A stretch of 64,000 bases of DNA from Saxidomus purpurata. Its lineage: Eukaryota > Mollusca > Bivalvia > Venerida > Veneridae. Of the stretch, positions 47,819-60,380 are shown in pieces (position 1 is the stretch's first letter; every line of letters starts with the position of its first letter). A model generated the notes under the pieces. The model was given only the letters and a program-made list of their open reading frames with translations. It had not been told where the DNA came from and ran no database searches. Location of the stretch: positions 8,476,492 through 8,540,491 of the forward strand of contig JAFMSR010000012.1 of assembly GCA_022818135.1 (NCBI GenBank). The letters are read 5' to 3'. The position numbers and the translations under genes were made by a program.

Positions 47819-48867
47819 ACAAGAGCTGTCCCTCACAAGTGACGAATGCCCCCGAAAGAGGTGCCTCACAGTCTGTGTCCTCTCCATGTGCTCAATAAAT
47901 GTGCTATGTAATTTTAAAATCCTTCCATGCATGACAGAGTAATCATGCATACAGTATTCCATTACTTTAAACACTAAGTGTGACCTTGACCTTTGAGGTA
48001 GGGACTTGGGTCTTGCCTCGACACATCCGCTTGATGTGCTAGACATTTTTGCCAAGTTATTTTAAAATCCTTCAAAGCATAATAAAGTTATAGTCCGGAC
48101 ACAAATGTATGCATATATACAGGATTCCATTACCTATAAATTCTAAGTGTGACCTTGACCTTTGTGGTAGGGATGTGGGTCTTGCATGCGACACGTCGTC
48201 TTGATGTGCTGGACATTTGTGCCAAATTATTTTAAAATCCTTCAAAGCATGACAAAATTACAGTCCGGACACGAATGCATGCATATATGCATATATAGAG
48301 GAATCCATTACCTTCAAACTCTAAGTGTGACCTTGACCTTTGAGGTAGGGACGTGGGTCTTGCACGCGACATGTCGTCTTGATGTGCTAGACATTTGTGC
48401 CAAGTTATTTTAAAATCCTTCAATGCATGACAAAGTTACAGTCCGGACACTAATGTGTGCATATATAGAGGAATCCATTACTTCAAACTCTTAAGTATGA
48501 CCTTGACCTTTGAGCTAGGGACGTGGGTCTTGCACGCGACACGTCGTCTTGATGTGCTAGACATGTGTGCCTAGTTATTTTAAAATCCTTCAATGCATGA
48601 GAAAGTTACAGTCCGGACACAAATGTGTGCATATATAGAGGATTCCATAACCTTCATACTCCAAGTGTGACCTTCACCTTTGAGGTAGGGATGTGGGTCT
48701 TGCACGCGACACGTCGTCTTGATGTGCTAGACATGTGTGCCAAGTTATTTTAAAATTCTTCAATGCATGACAGAGTTACAGTCTGGACACCAATTTGTAA
48801 GTGGGGACGCACGGACGGACGGACAGACGGTGCGATTTTAATATGCCTCCCTTCGGGGGCATAAAAA
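47819..48867 (+). mobile_element. HINE-like element, GGGGGCAT type
   Basis: Sister copy of 23934-25030 with start ACAAGAGCTGTCCCTCACAAG and five ~178 bp cores. It has a much shorter (GACG)n tract (48811-48830) and the 3' hairpin ATGCCTCCCTTCGGGGGCAT before AAAAA. Cores differ between the copies in number and small indels. Confidence 0.82.
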
Positions 48868-48961
48868 TCATTTGCAAATGATATTGTTTCTTAAGGATTA
48901 TGTTTTATATTTATTTTCAGTTGTGGCAAGATTGTGAGTTCAAATTGAATAAATGAAACAC

Positions 48962-49625
48962 AAGAGCGTCAAGATGACCCCATCTTGCTCATCTGTATGA
49001 GGTGTACTACACATTGCTTATAAACATTCCAAATATCTAAGCTCTGTCTGTGGGCCGTGTGTTTTTTTTAAAGTTTTCACTATATAAGCCTATGCAACAT
49101 CAAGTACCCCCACTCCCTCCGCCCTCTCCCGAGAAGGGTTTATTTTCACCTGAGGGTCATGATTTGAACAATCTTGGTAAAGGTCTATGAAGCAATGCTA
49201 CTTGCTACATATCTTAAGTTCTATACCTTGTGGTTTCAGAGAAGAAGACTCAGGGGTCTCGATTTGAACAAACTTGGTAGAGGTTTACTAGGCAATGCTT
49301 CTCAGCTCTACACCCAGTGTGGTTTCAGAGAAGATTTTTTTACAGTTTTTTCTATTAAAATTTATTCCTATATAAGCCTATGTAAAACCAAGCGACCCCC
49401 TAGCTCACAGTGAATTTTGATCTGGATTGATCTTTTGTAACCCCGCAATACAATTAACACCACAATACCATTTTTAACCCCATAATGACGAAATAAACTC
49501 AAAGAACCTCACAATACTAAGTTGTATTCAAACCCTAACCCCGTAATGTCTACTGGGCATGTATGGACAGACGGATGGACAGACGTTGCAATTTTAATAT
49601 GCCACCCTTTGGGGGCATAAAAACC
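48962..49625 (+). mobile_element. Chimeric HINE-like element: GTGAGCT-type 5' part, GGGGGCAT-type 3' end
   Basis: The 5' part AAGAGCGTCAAGATGACCCC..TGCTCATCTG and the cores (AATTTGAACAATCTTGGTA, CTATATAAGCCTATG) belong to the GTGAGCT family. The 3' end (GCAATTTTAATATGCC, then ACCCTTTGGGGGCATAAAA) is that of the GGGGGCAT family. The two ends therefore cannot form the usual subterminal pairing. No coding. Confidence 0.6.
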
Positions 49626-51262
49626 AATACTTGTTAATAATTCCATCAATAATCAATCACCTAAATATCTCTCAGAAAAAATTAACCATAAAGAACCACC
49701 TACACATCAACTAAGATCATCAGGGAACAATAAACTTAAAGTACCAAAACCAAGAAAAGAATTTTTTCTCACTGTACAATTTTTGTTTGAACATTTATCT
49801 AAATGCAAAATAATGCTCTTTTCATTTACTTTGACATTATGTCTTATTGAATCTTAATTAATTTGCATGTCTTTGTAAATGTTATAATTGTTGTCATATA
49901 TATGTTTGTAAATATGTTAAGGGTGGACCACATTGTAAATTGGTTTAGCCAAATGTTATTATACACTATATAAATCAAAGGACTGAAAGAGCTGGAGGGT
50001 CGATTGTCTCTGAACAACACAGACTGTACAAGTACATGATTGTGTAAATATCAGGACAACCCATGCATGAGTAAAGTTATCAACAAACTGGAGACACAAA
50101 TGTCCACAGAGTTTGACCTTTAACCATATGTGTAAACTTTACTTTTGATAGGAACCCATGTGCTTACATTTTGCATTCAGTGACTACATGTATGTTCAAC
50201 TACCCTATAAAGTATCATAGCTGTGAATGGTAACTGAGAAGTGGATTTTTACAAACCTGAACTGAAAATTCAAAGTTTGCACAACTTTTAATGTCATTCA
50301 AAAGTTATGGGATATGCCCATAGGGTTGATTGTATTGTGTCAATAATACAAAATAAATTCCTATCCTAAATTGTAGGCAAAAACTGAACAATGAGCAAGA
50401 TCAAAGAAGACACAGAGTAAATTAATAACTGAACAAGAAAAACAGTGATACAAAGTATCACAGCGGGCCCCACAAACAAAACTGACATGTAAATATTCTA
50501 GAAATTGGTGATGATTGATGTTGAGGCATGGCCCAAAAAGAACCCAAGGAAACCAATTCTGGTTGTACAAGCAAAACCTGACACGACTACTGACTGAACT
50601 TTACTGTTATCGAATAATATGTATACAGTATGTCTTATTAACATTATCCTTATAAGTTTGACATGAATTAAGTTTTCTATGATTATTTGCTGTAAAAAAT
50701 TTAAAATGGTTTAAGTCTTAAAATTATAAGTAAAACAGAAGAAAAATGTAAAAGAAATAATATTGTTCTATTCTGAAATGTTTTTAAATTATTTAGATTT
50801 ATTACTATATAATTTTGAAAACAGAAATCGCTATAATGCATAACAACTGTTTATATGGAACTATTTGTATGTATGTTGTGCGTTCAGCCGTTAGGCCGAT
50901 ATAGTCTGTTAACATTGGCTGGATTTTAACAATCGACCCAACAATCGACCCAATAAAGTCATTATTATTATTAAAAGACTCAATTTTAAGAGTTTCACTG
51001 TAAACAACCATAGCAAGGTGTCTTGCAGTTGTTGATAACTTTTTTTATGTAGTTTCTTGGGATGTGAACTAACCTAGCAAAAATGGTATCCAGATACTTT
51101 TTAGATCGAGTACACAGGCTCTTGCCACTTTTCCTAATGTATTGAACAGACCACATATTGAAAATGACCATCGGTTAACTGTGCCTGTCAATAATCGTCA
51201 TTTTTAAAACAAAACAAAACAATGACTTTCAATTACATATCCCTACTATTCTGTATTTTAGA
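49626..51262. other. No gene recognised
   Basis: AT-rich non-coding sequence. A tandem duplication of ACAATCGACCCA at 50930-50950 and short ORFs without similarity are all I see. Confidence 0.4.
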
Positions 51263-51475
51263 GCCGCCGTGGCTCAATGGTAGTCCGTTTGCCTCCAGAT
51301 CAAAGGGCCCCGGGTTCAATCCCTACCATTGCCGTGTCGGTAGTGTCCTTGAGCAAGACACAAATAATGCCACATTGCCTCTCTCTCTTCGAGGTTGCTA
51401 TCCTCTGGAATGAGTCTCGAGAGTGATTTATATAAGTTGTAAGAACTTGTTTTGCAATCGAGAATAAATGTTCTG
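51263..51475 (+). repeat. tRNA-derived SINE
   Basis: The head carries A-box TGGCTCAATGGTAGTCCG and B-box GGGTTCAATCCC. It is followed by GTGTCCTTGAGCAAGACAC, a central segment resembling that of V-type SINEs, and a body ending near AATCGAGAATAAATG. Family assignment is tentative. Confidence 0.6.
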
Positions 51476-53156
51476 CCACTTTATTGACTAGTCCTTTAAT
51501 GAAGTCTAGAATCAGTATATCATAAATTTTCTGGTAGAACACAATGGTCCATGAAATAAATTATACAGATTATGAAAGCACCTTCACCAGTGTGTCAATA
51601 CAACGAAAATACGAAAGAAAATTCCTCATCTTTCTTGCTTACTGTTGCAATTTTTGTCACTTTCAGATTGCCCCCAAAATCAATAAGGCAGTCACCTACA
51701 TTACTTAAAAGACTGAACTTCCTTGTTGATAGTTTTCGGAAAAAATCTTCACATTTTAAAATAAATCTGACTTGTTTAATTATGTGGTTTTACAGTGATG
51801 TCATGTACAAAATACAAAATCTTAATTCATTTCATGATGAAATTGATCAATATTTTATCACGTTTGAAGTTGATTTACGTCTATTTCAAAAGGAAAAACA
51901 AACCCCTAACCTTCTGTCGATTTCAGTCAAATTCATCAAGAAAATGTTTACAGGAAGGTAATAAAAACTGGTCTCCTGCTCCATTCTCCAATGGTCTCAG
52001 TCTCAGAAATGATTCGTGTAATAATTAGCCATGAATTATTTTTGGAAAATATCTATTTTTTAAATCATGACCATCCATGACTTTTGTAAAGAGTCTCCAA
52101 AAATATGAACCAGGCGACGATTTCCATTTTACAATAGAGTTCAGGAAAAAATATGTGCTACCATATTATTGAATTTTTAAATGAAATAAATTTACAAATT
52201 TAATTCTGTTATCATTAAATTTAATTTCTAAAACTGAAAATCGACTTTTAAAAGACTTAAATGTGCTGGAAATAACATAAAAAGTGCCTTTAAAATGTTG
52301 ATCAATATAGACAACATGAATACCTTAGAAATGGAAATAATGCATAAGCCCATTTCTAGATTTCTTTGTAAAATCAAGTGATTTCTCTGCAGCATACATT
52401 TTAACCCAAGGGTCTTGATTTGAACAATCTTGGTAGAACAATAAGCAATTCGACATGCAAAAATGTCTAGTGTTTAACTGTTATGAAACAGCTTGTGACA
52501 ATAATTGGGTTTCTTTGTTATAACATTATTTTAAGTATTAACATGCTTTTGTGGGTCATAATTTGAACAATCTTGGTAGAGGTCTAAAGTGTTGCAATTT
52601 TCATTTATTGTGGCATGTTCAGGTTGCTCTTTTTACTGATCATTAGTTATGGTATTTTTGATATGAATAATACAAATTACTAGAAGTATTAGTGTCTTTG
52701 GCAGACAACCAAAGACCTCATGTTTCTCTGTGAGTAATTTTCCACAGTGTGAGTGGTTGAGCTAACACCTTGACCTGTTCCAAAAATAGACAACCTGAGT
52801 TCTATAATTAGTGAATGCTGGACTTATGGAAGATTATTTTAAAGACTGGCATTAGGTCAATCATCTTAGCATTGCTACAACCTGGCTGATATTTTTAGTA
52901 TCACAAGTTTTTTAGATTGTGGGAAAGCACCTTCCTTGATTATACAACAGAATGGCTATTTCTGGCATTGGATATTTTTAGTAACTAAGCATTCTGCACA
53001 TTTTAGTAACTAGGGAGGCTGCCTATTTTTAGGAACTGTATACTGCTATATTTTTAGACTGAGTTAAGAATCTAAGAATAGACACAACTGTGAAGTATTA
53101 AGGTATTTTTAGTTACTCTATTTTTACACACAAAACTGCAAGACAAAGAGATTTCC
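51476..53156. other. No gene recognised; decayed core-repeat fragments
   Basis: GGTCTTGATTTGAACAATCTTGG (about 52410) and a similar stretch near 52555 are remnants of GTGAGCT-type cores. The 129-codon ORF at 51572-51961 shows no domain or codon pattern to support it. Otherwise nothing. Confidence 0.45.
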
Positions 53157-54108
53157 AAACAAGAGCCATGTTACACATGGTTAATCCCCCTGCTGGGAAG
53201 AAGTTACCAGAAGGTTGTACTTTCGTACATTTTACTTGGTGAAAGGAAATCCTTAAAAAGCCGTATAGTTATGTCAGTGTATTAAGTTGGAAGAAAATCT
53301 CTCAAGTACTTTTGGAGTTATGCTGCGGAAATTGTTTTTCAAGTAAATCTGATAAAGGGGAATAACTCTAAAAGTAGGCAAGGTAGAGTTATTGTTCTTA
53401 CACACTGCACTTCCTACCAATGTGCTATGTCAGTGTATTAAGTTTGAAGAAAATCCCTCAAGTACTTTTGGAGTTATGCTCCGGAATTTTTTTTTCAAGT
53501 AAATCTGATAAAGGGGAACAACTCTAAAAGTAGGCAAGGTAGAGTTATTGTTTTTGCACTACCAATGTGTTATGTCAGTGTATTAAGTTTGAAGTAGATC
53601 TCTCAAGTACTTTTAGAGTTATGCTCTGGACAAAACTTTTAAAGTAAATCTGATAAAGGGGAACAACTCTTAAAGTAGGCAAGGTAGAGTTATTGTTCTT
53701 GCACACTGTACTTCCTACCAATGTGCTATATCAGTGTATTAAGTTCGAAGTAAATCCCTCAAGTACTTTTGGAGTTATGCTCTGGACAAAACTTTTAAAG
53801 TAAATCTGATAAAGGGGAATAACTCTAAAAGTAGGCAAGGTAGAGTTATTGTTCTTGCACACTGCACTTCCTACCAATGTGCTATGTCAGTGTATTAAGT
53901 TGGAAGAAAATCCCTCAAGTACTTTTGGAGTTATGCTTCGGACAAATATCTGATAAAGGGGAATAACTCTAAAAGTAGGCAAGGTAGAGTTATTGTTCTT
54001 GCACACTGCACTTCCTACCAATGTGCTTTATCAGTGTATTAAGTTTGAAGTAAATCCCTCAAGTAATTTTGGAGTTATGCTCTGGACAAAACTTGTAAAG
54101 TAAATCTG
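53157..54108 (+). mobile_element. HINE-like element with ~150 bp cores, part before the LINE
   Basis: The 5' hairpin CCATGT-TAC-ACATGG is followed by TTAATCCCCCTG. Six ~150 bp cores follow (TCTGATAAAGGGGAATAACTC, CAAGGTAGAGTTATTGTTC, TCAGTGTATTAAGTT). The last unit stops at AAATCTG (54108), where a LINE starts. The unit resumes at 62929. Confidence 0.85.
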
Positions 54109-54293
54109 TTTTTTGCTGTAAGCGACCATCGGCCACGGCGGTGTTCTTTACAGGCATAACAAAAATCATTCAAAAGTGCACTTAAAAATCGGTTACATAC
54201 GTTTAAAGTGTTCTAAAAGTGTATTATTGGACATATTAAGAATATATACAGAAAGGTATTGTACTTTCTTGTTACATCTAGTTTACGTGACTA

Positions 54294-55330
54294 ATGATCA
54301 TGAGTGAAGTGCTAGCGGACGAGTCCTCAAATTCGGACAATCAAAACGTAAATAAACACGGGGTTCTCCTGGTATTTCTAAGAGAAAGTGATGTATTCAG
54401 ATGTCGTAAACCTGGTCAAAGTCAACAACAGTGGCTAGAACATTCTGAATTGTATTTAGCAATAGGCGAAAATATTGTAGCCTCGCATATCACAGGTGCA
54501 AAGAGTTCGAGGGTTATGGAGGATCTACCTTGATAACCTTGAAGACAAAGTAAAACTTATGACAAGTGGGGTACATGTAAGGAGCAAGTGGGTCAGTGTT
54601 CTCAACACCAATCCCGACCGTCTTGACGGTGAACAAGCCACTAGAGTTCGGATCAAGAATATCCAACTCTCAGTTGATGACGGGCTTATAAACCGCACTC
54701 TCACACTGAAAAACTTAGAAGTTATATCTCTTTACCAGAAAAGACTGCGCATAAATAATAAGCTAACGAACTGTGAAGCAGGCGATAGACTTGTTAGCGT
54801 AAAATCGTCTACCCTTAAGGAGCCTTTACCTCAGTTTATGAATTTTGGGAATTTCAAGGCACGTGTATTACATGTCGGCCAAGCCAAAAGCGAAAAAAGG
54901 CCAAAGAAATGTACTAAATGTTTCTGTGAGGATCATACATTCAATGAATGCCCGAATGACTGGGTCTGCAAAAGGTGTGAGAAAACAGGAGATAAGATGT
55001 CCGAATGCCAGCTAAACGATGCATCCTGAATCCGAACCAGACTCAGAATCCGAACCAGACTCAGAATCAGATTCTGAGGCAGACAACCATTTGGAGGTGA
55101 AGTTTGATAAAACAGAGTTCCAACCATGGTCCGCATCACCGACCACCATTGACAAAACCACCAGTCATGCAACAGCACGTGCTAACAACCAGAAGTCAAT
55201 AGATGATTATCTGACTCCCAACAAAGATAAACCTCAACTGGTTAATGAACGCTCACCACCAACACCAGCGGAGGAATATTGTGATAAATGTGATCAGAGA
55301 GGATCGAAAAAACATAAAAAGAAAAAGTGA
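54294..55330 (+). pseudogene. LINE ORF1 (nucleic-acid-binding, zinc-knuckle protein), frameshifted
   Basis: Frame one starts at ATG 54294 (MIMSEVLADESS..) and passes into a second frame near 54510-54535. The second frame runs to 55029 and contains a CCHC knuckle, C-T-K-C-x4-H-x4-C (about 54910-54950). A second knuckle follows (CKRC..GDKMSEC) whose His is replaced by Asp. A third frame from about 55019 carries the acidic repeat SEPDSESEPDSES and a lysine-rich end. Such ORF1 proteins bind the element's RNA. At least two frameshifts make this copy non-functional. Confidence 0.8.
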
Positions 55331-56414
55331 TCTCCATATACACTATTTATTTCGCAGTGTTTTCAAAATTGAACGTTCTAATGGACCTGAGATTTAAAAA
55401 CGATTCATACATATTAATTAGCTTTTCATTCAGTATGCTGAATAAAGCTCATTTGCTAATCACAGGTAAATGACCTGTCAGCGCAAAATTTTGTACAAAA
55501 TACAGGTAAAATGTTATCTGGTTATTCCATTTATATGAAATATGAATGTAATGCACAACTAAATATTGCACCTAAAATCATAATGGTATGTATTGCACTA
55601 CTAAATATTGTACATAAAATCATAATTGTTTCTTCCACATTACAAGAAATCGTTAATATGCTATTTAAAATAGACATTTCATTAGTATACAGTATAAAGC
55701 AACAGTCTGTCACATGGATCGTTGCAACTATATTATATGTACATGTAATATTGCATCATGCTTTATCGCACTCAAACTTACATTTATTATTTCAGCGCGG
55801 CCTCCGGGGCTAGCACATACTTGTAAATATAAATGTTCTGGTTACTGTTAAAATATGTACCGATACTTTTGGTGTATTTGAGAAAATATTTGTCACATGC
55901 TATTTAGATAAACATTGTACGGGTTTGTCAAAACAACTGCTTACCTCCTTCAAATACCTATGTATATTTCTGTACGATTTTTGGCAACGCTTTAGCATAG
56001 ACAATAGTTTCATGCTTTTATTCATAAGTAGAATGAAATTACTGTTAACTTCATCATATTTGTTAAATATCAACGCTCATGCGTATTTGTTTGTAAATAT
56101 TCATGCTAGGATTTTACGGCCCATCAAGGAAAAATCACAGGCTTGCATATCTTTCTGCTTTAGAATACTACTTCTTAATATATCTGAAGTTTTTTCAATG
56201 AAAAGCATTGAGAGATTAGACAACAAGGTAATGAATGTACATGATCTTATATTTTTTGTTTCGATAAGATTATAGATAGTGCTTACAAACATTACCTCAA
56301 AAAGCAGCTCAAAATACGATACATCATTACGTATGCAAAGAACTGTAGTCTCCTTCACATTTGTAAATATTCATGCAAGGTTTTTACAGCCTATCAAGGA
56401 ACAATCAAACTGTA
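55331..56414 (+). other. LINE spacer between ORF1 and ORF2 with an internal direct repeat
   Basis: No ORF is supported. A ~50-bp sequence beginning TTTGTAAATATTCATGC at about 56088 recurs at about 56360, with similar following bases (TTTTACGGCC/CATCAAGGAA). The second copy ends just before the ORF2 start. Confidence 0.65.
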
Positions 56415-58443
56415 ATGTCTACGTCTAAAATTCACTTTGGGTCATTGAATGCCCAAGGCTTGCGCGGTTCACTTAAACGCTTACGAGTCTCCGAATGGAT
56501 AAAACAGCAAAAAATGGATATAATCTTTTTAATAGAAACGCATTTTACGGAAGAAATTCTAAATAATGTATATGATGACTTCAAAGATTTTTATGTATAT
56601 AATTCGTATGGTTCGAACAATAGCAAAGGTTGCTGCATTTCGATAAAAAAATCCTTAAACTTTGAAAATGATATATTGAACATTTTTCCAGATAACGATG
56701 GACGATACATTTTAATGAATCTCTGTATAGAAGAAACAACTTTCTCCCTGCTTTGTATATATGTGCCAAATGATAAAAGAAATAGAAATCATTTTTTTTT
56801 TTAAATTAATAGCTTACTCGATCAAGAATGTAATGGATTAAAAATCATAGGCGGTGACTTCAATGAATCACTAAATCAGTCTGATAGAATATCACGTAAC
56901 ACTCATAACATCAAACCAACAGTAAATCTTTTAAAGCTTATTAAGAACCATAATTTATGCGATATTTGGAAAATAAAAAACAAATATAAAAATCAATTTA
57001 CATGGCGGCGTACAAATGGATTTGAAAAAAGCAGAACTGATTTTTGGCTAACAGAAAACAATATTTCAAGTTTTATATCAGACACTGACATAAGACCTGC
57101 GCAGATAAAAATTCACTGATCACCAAGCAATATCTCTTAAAATAGTCTTACCTACAAAGCGCGGTCCAAGCTACTGGAAAATAAATAACGCTCTCCTAAA
57201 TGATATTGAGTATAAAACATTAATAATCAAAACAATTACAGACGTGGAAAATGATGAAACCTTAATTCATATAAATAACCGAACACATTGGGAAATAGTC
57301 AAATATGAAATTAAAGAAAAATCAATTGCTTATTCGAAAAGAAAAGCAAAAAACCGACATGACTATTTAGCTGAATTAGAAGAACAACTTAAACACTTAA
57401 ACGCATCCTATGAACGAGATAAACCTGATATTACATTAAAACCAATAAAAGATCTTGTAACTGAAATCAAAAATTTATATTGCGTGAAGGTTAATGGTGC
57501 AAAGATTAGATCCAGAGTACAGCTCATTGATGATGGGGAAATAAACTCCAAATATTTTCATTTGATCGAAAAATCTAGACAATCGCGTAAAGTATTAAAT
57601 AGTTTAATCATCAATGGAAAATTAACCACAAACTTTGAAGACGTCCTTAACGAAGAAGTCAGATTTTATAGTGATTTGTATACAGAGAAGTGTCAGTATG
57701 AAAATATTGATGAATATTTCAATACAGTCAGATTTAACAAAACACTTACAGAAAATGAAGCAAATACATGCGAGGGGTTATAACTTTCGAAGAATGCAAA
57801 AAAGCTCTTTCAGAAATGAAAAGAAATAAAAGTCCCAGATATGATGGCTTATCTGTTGAATTTTATGTCGCATTCTGGAACAAAATAAAACATCTACTAA
57901 TTAAAAGCTATAACGAAACATATGCAAACAAAGAATTGTCAGAAACTCAGAAAATAGGCATTATTTCGCTACTATATAAAAAGGGCGACCCGACAAACAG
58001 TGAGAATTATCGCCCAGTATCAATTTTAAATAACGACTATAAGTTATTCACCAAAGTTTTAGCAATTCGATTACAAAAGGTCTTGCCTTCAATTATAGAT
58101 CTAGATCAGCAAGGTTACATAAAAAATCGCTTTATAGGAAACAACATTAGACAGATATCCGATATTATAGATTTTTGTGAAGAAACGGATACAGATGGTG
58201 CTATACTTTTCCTCGATTTTTGAAAAGCATTCAACACAATTAATCATGAATTTCTGTTTGAAACTCTTAAAAGATTTAATTTTAAACCAATGTTTATAAA
58301 CTGGATACAATCTCTGTACACCAACATCATCTCATATATATTAAATAACGGTTGGTTATCTCAGAGTCTTAAGCTAACACGAGGCCTCCGTCAAGGTTAA
58401 CAATGAAGTTTTCAATATAAAACTGACTCAATTTGCCAATGAC
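56415..58443 (+). pseudogene. LINE ORF2, endonuclease and reverse transcriptase N-terminal half, several breaks
   Basis: The likely start is ATG 56415. Endonuclease motifs: SLNAQGLRG, LIETHF, then after a T-run frameshift at ~56800 GGDFNES, FTWRR and SRTDFWL, then in another frame TDHQAIS (57115). The RT region follows from 57768: NKSPRYDGL, LLYKKGDP..SENYRPVSILNNDYK, QQGYIKNR and FLDF. A TGA at 58221 interrupts FLDF-KAF. GLRQG is then joined directly to VNNEVFNIKLTQFANDTS, a deletion of the segment usually between them. The catalytic F-A-D-D box reads F-A-N-D (58432-58443), losing one catalytic Asp. Confidence 0.85.
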
Positions 58444-58524
58444 ACTAGTCTATTTTTAAGAAATAAGAGTGACATTCTGAACGCTATTACAACTAATAAA
58501 ACTTTCGGAAAATATTCAGAAATT

Positions 58525-60380
58525 TTATTGACCATGTTTTTTATGGAGACTAACATTTTGCTAGTTAATTTCTGGAAAAATAATGATGGGTCAATGACTT
58601 AACTTTTTCGCAATATTAATATATAGTGATACACTATCAGATCAAGGTGCTTAATGCAGAATTAGCTAGAATTTATGGAGACTAACATTTTGCTAGTTAA
58701 TTTCTGGAAAAATAATGATGGGTCAATGACTTAACTTTTTCGCAATATTTATATATAGTGATACACTATCAGATCAAGGTGCTTAATGCAGAATTAGCTA
58801 GAATTTTGGTATTATAAACGTTTATGTATGTGGTGTATGTTTCAGAATGGATATCACTTTCTAATCTTTTCTTATGTAGTATATTATACTTTAGGATGAA
58901 AAATTAGAGATATTGGTATTTCTATCATCATCTGAATAAATATTACGCTCCTTATTATTACCCCACCCACTTTACTAAAATTCATTTTTTTCAATTTTTG
59001 ATAAATGAATATTTCATGATAAAGGAGTAACCATGGTTCATACAGAAGTTCTAAGACAAAATTCAAGTACTTTTCAAGGACTTTTCAAGGACTTTTCTCC
59101 AAATTTCAAGGACTAAAATGATGCGCAAAAACCGACTACATAGTCAAATGTCGCCTTAAATCATATTTGGAACACAATGTTGATATGTATCTTGGTTATT
59201 CAAATTAATATCAAGCAAAATTCATGTTGATAATCCCAATATTTACAGGCTATTCAAATTTAGATTTTTGTCACGAAGAACAACGGTATTGACTCATCGG
59301 AACGTTCATTTGTCAGATTTTGTTTATATAAATGATTTTCTTCTCGTTGATGACTCTTCAATGCACTTTCGCCCATATTGCGCAATGTCTGTAAGTTTAT
59401 CCATCACAACGCAAGTACACTTGTGTTTGTTCCCCTTAAAATCCTTTATCCATGCTTTATACCTATCATTCGTGAGCAATGTCGATTATATATAAAATGC
59501 TCTTATTTCGGCTAACTTTCACAAATTTTCCGCGACCATGACTTTTGGTAAAGGGAAATCACTCTGGTAGCAAGCGTGTCTAAATTCCCGAGTCTGGTAC
59601 GTAGTTGATACATCACACGTGAGAAGGTTCGATGGATACAGATACAGACTGTTTTCTCGTCATTTTAAGGCGTGATACAATTATTTTGGACGTTTTTTAC
59701 GCGGAACATACCAATTCAATGACTTTTTAAAGAAATTCACTAGTTTTATTTTCAAATTCAAGTACTTTTCAAGGACTTTTTCCCAACACAGAATTCAAGT
59801 ACTTTTCAAGCACTTGGCATCACATTCAAGTACTTTTCAAGGCCTGTGCGAACCATGGTAACAAGCTTTTTCAGACATTTTGTCTGCAGTTTGATTAAAA
59901 CTTCTGTTTTAGAATGCAAAAATAAAAAATGGGGATCAATGTGCATATAAGAAAGAAATTCAATAAAAACTGACAAAAAATGTTTTTTTTAGATTTCGGC
60001 GAGCTTTGAGATATGACGGCATATGTCTGTAACAAAGAACTGTAAAAGAAATTAGTTATTAATGAACTTTTATATCCTAACAATTCTTCTTATAATACAG
60101 TTTGAATTATGTAAATATCTTAAATGTTTTTTGAGAAATGACTATTTTTGTACCCCTACCCCCATTTTTGGCATATGACAAAATTTGTCAATTTAGTCAC
60201 CAAATGTGAGGTCAAAATATTTTTTCTCAAAAATGTTCAATTATTTTACACTAAAATATTCCTATTGCGCCTAAGTTCACTACTACCCAATTGTTTTTTC
60301 AAGTTAACTCATCATTTTTGAAATACAACAAATGTAAATTTCCGGAAGTGCACAAATCCAAAACCTCACCAGTGACCCCC
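58525..60380. mobile_element. Insertion of about 1.85 kb within the LINE reverse transcriptase
   Basis: LINE coding similarity stops after TFGKYSE and resumes with LNINKTKGMWIGK. Inside are a perfect-looking 132-bp tandem duplication (units at 58543 and 58675, one visible difference) and a segment with repeated TTCAAGTACTTTTCAAGGAC (59060-59115, 59757-59845). The latter is bounded by ACCATGGT on both sides (59031 and 59850), so it may be an hAT-like element nested inside. Exact ends of the whole insertion are uncertain. Confidence 0.6.

Noticed and set aside
51572..51961. 129-codon ORF
   Set aside because: No domain, no repeat relatives and no splice or promoter context; expected by chance in this much sequence.
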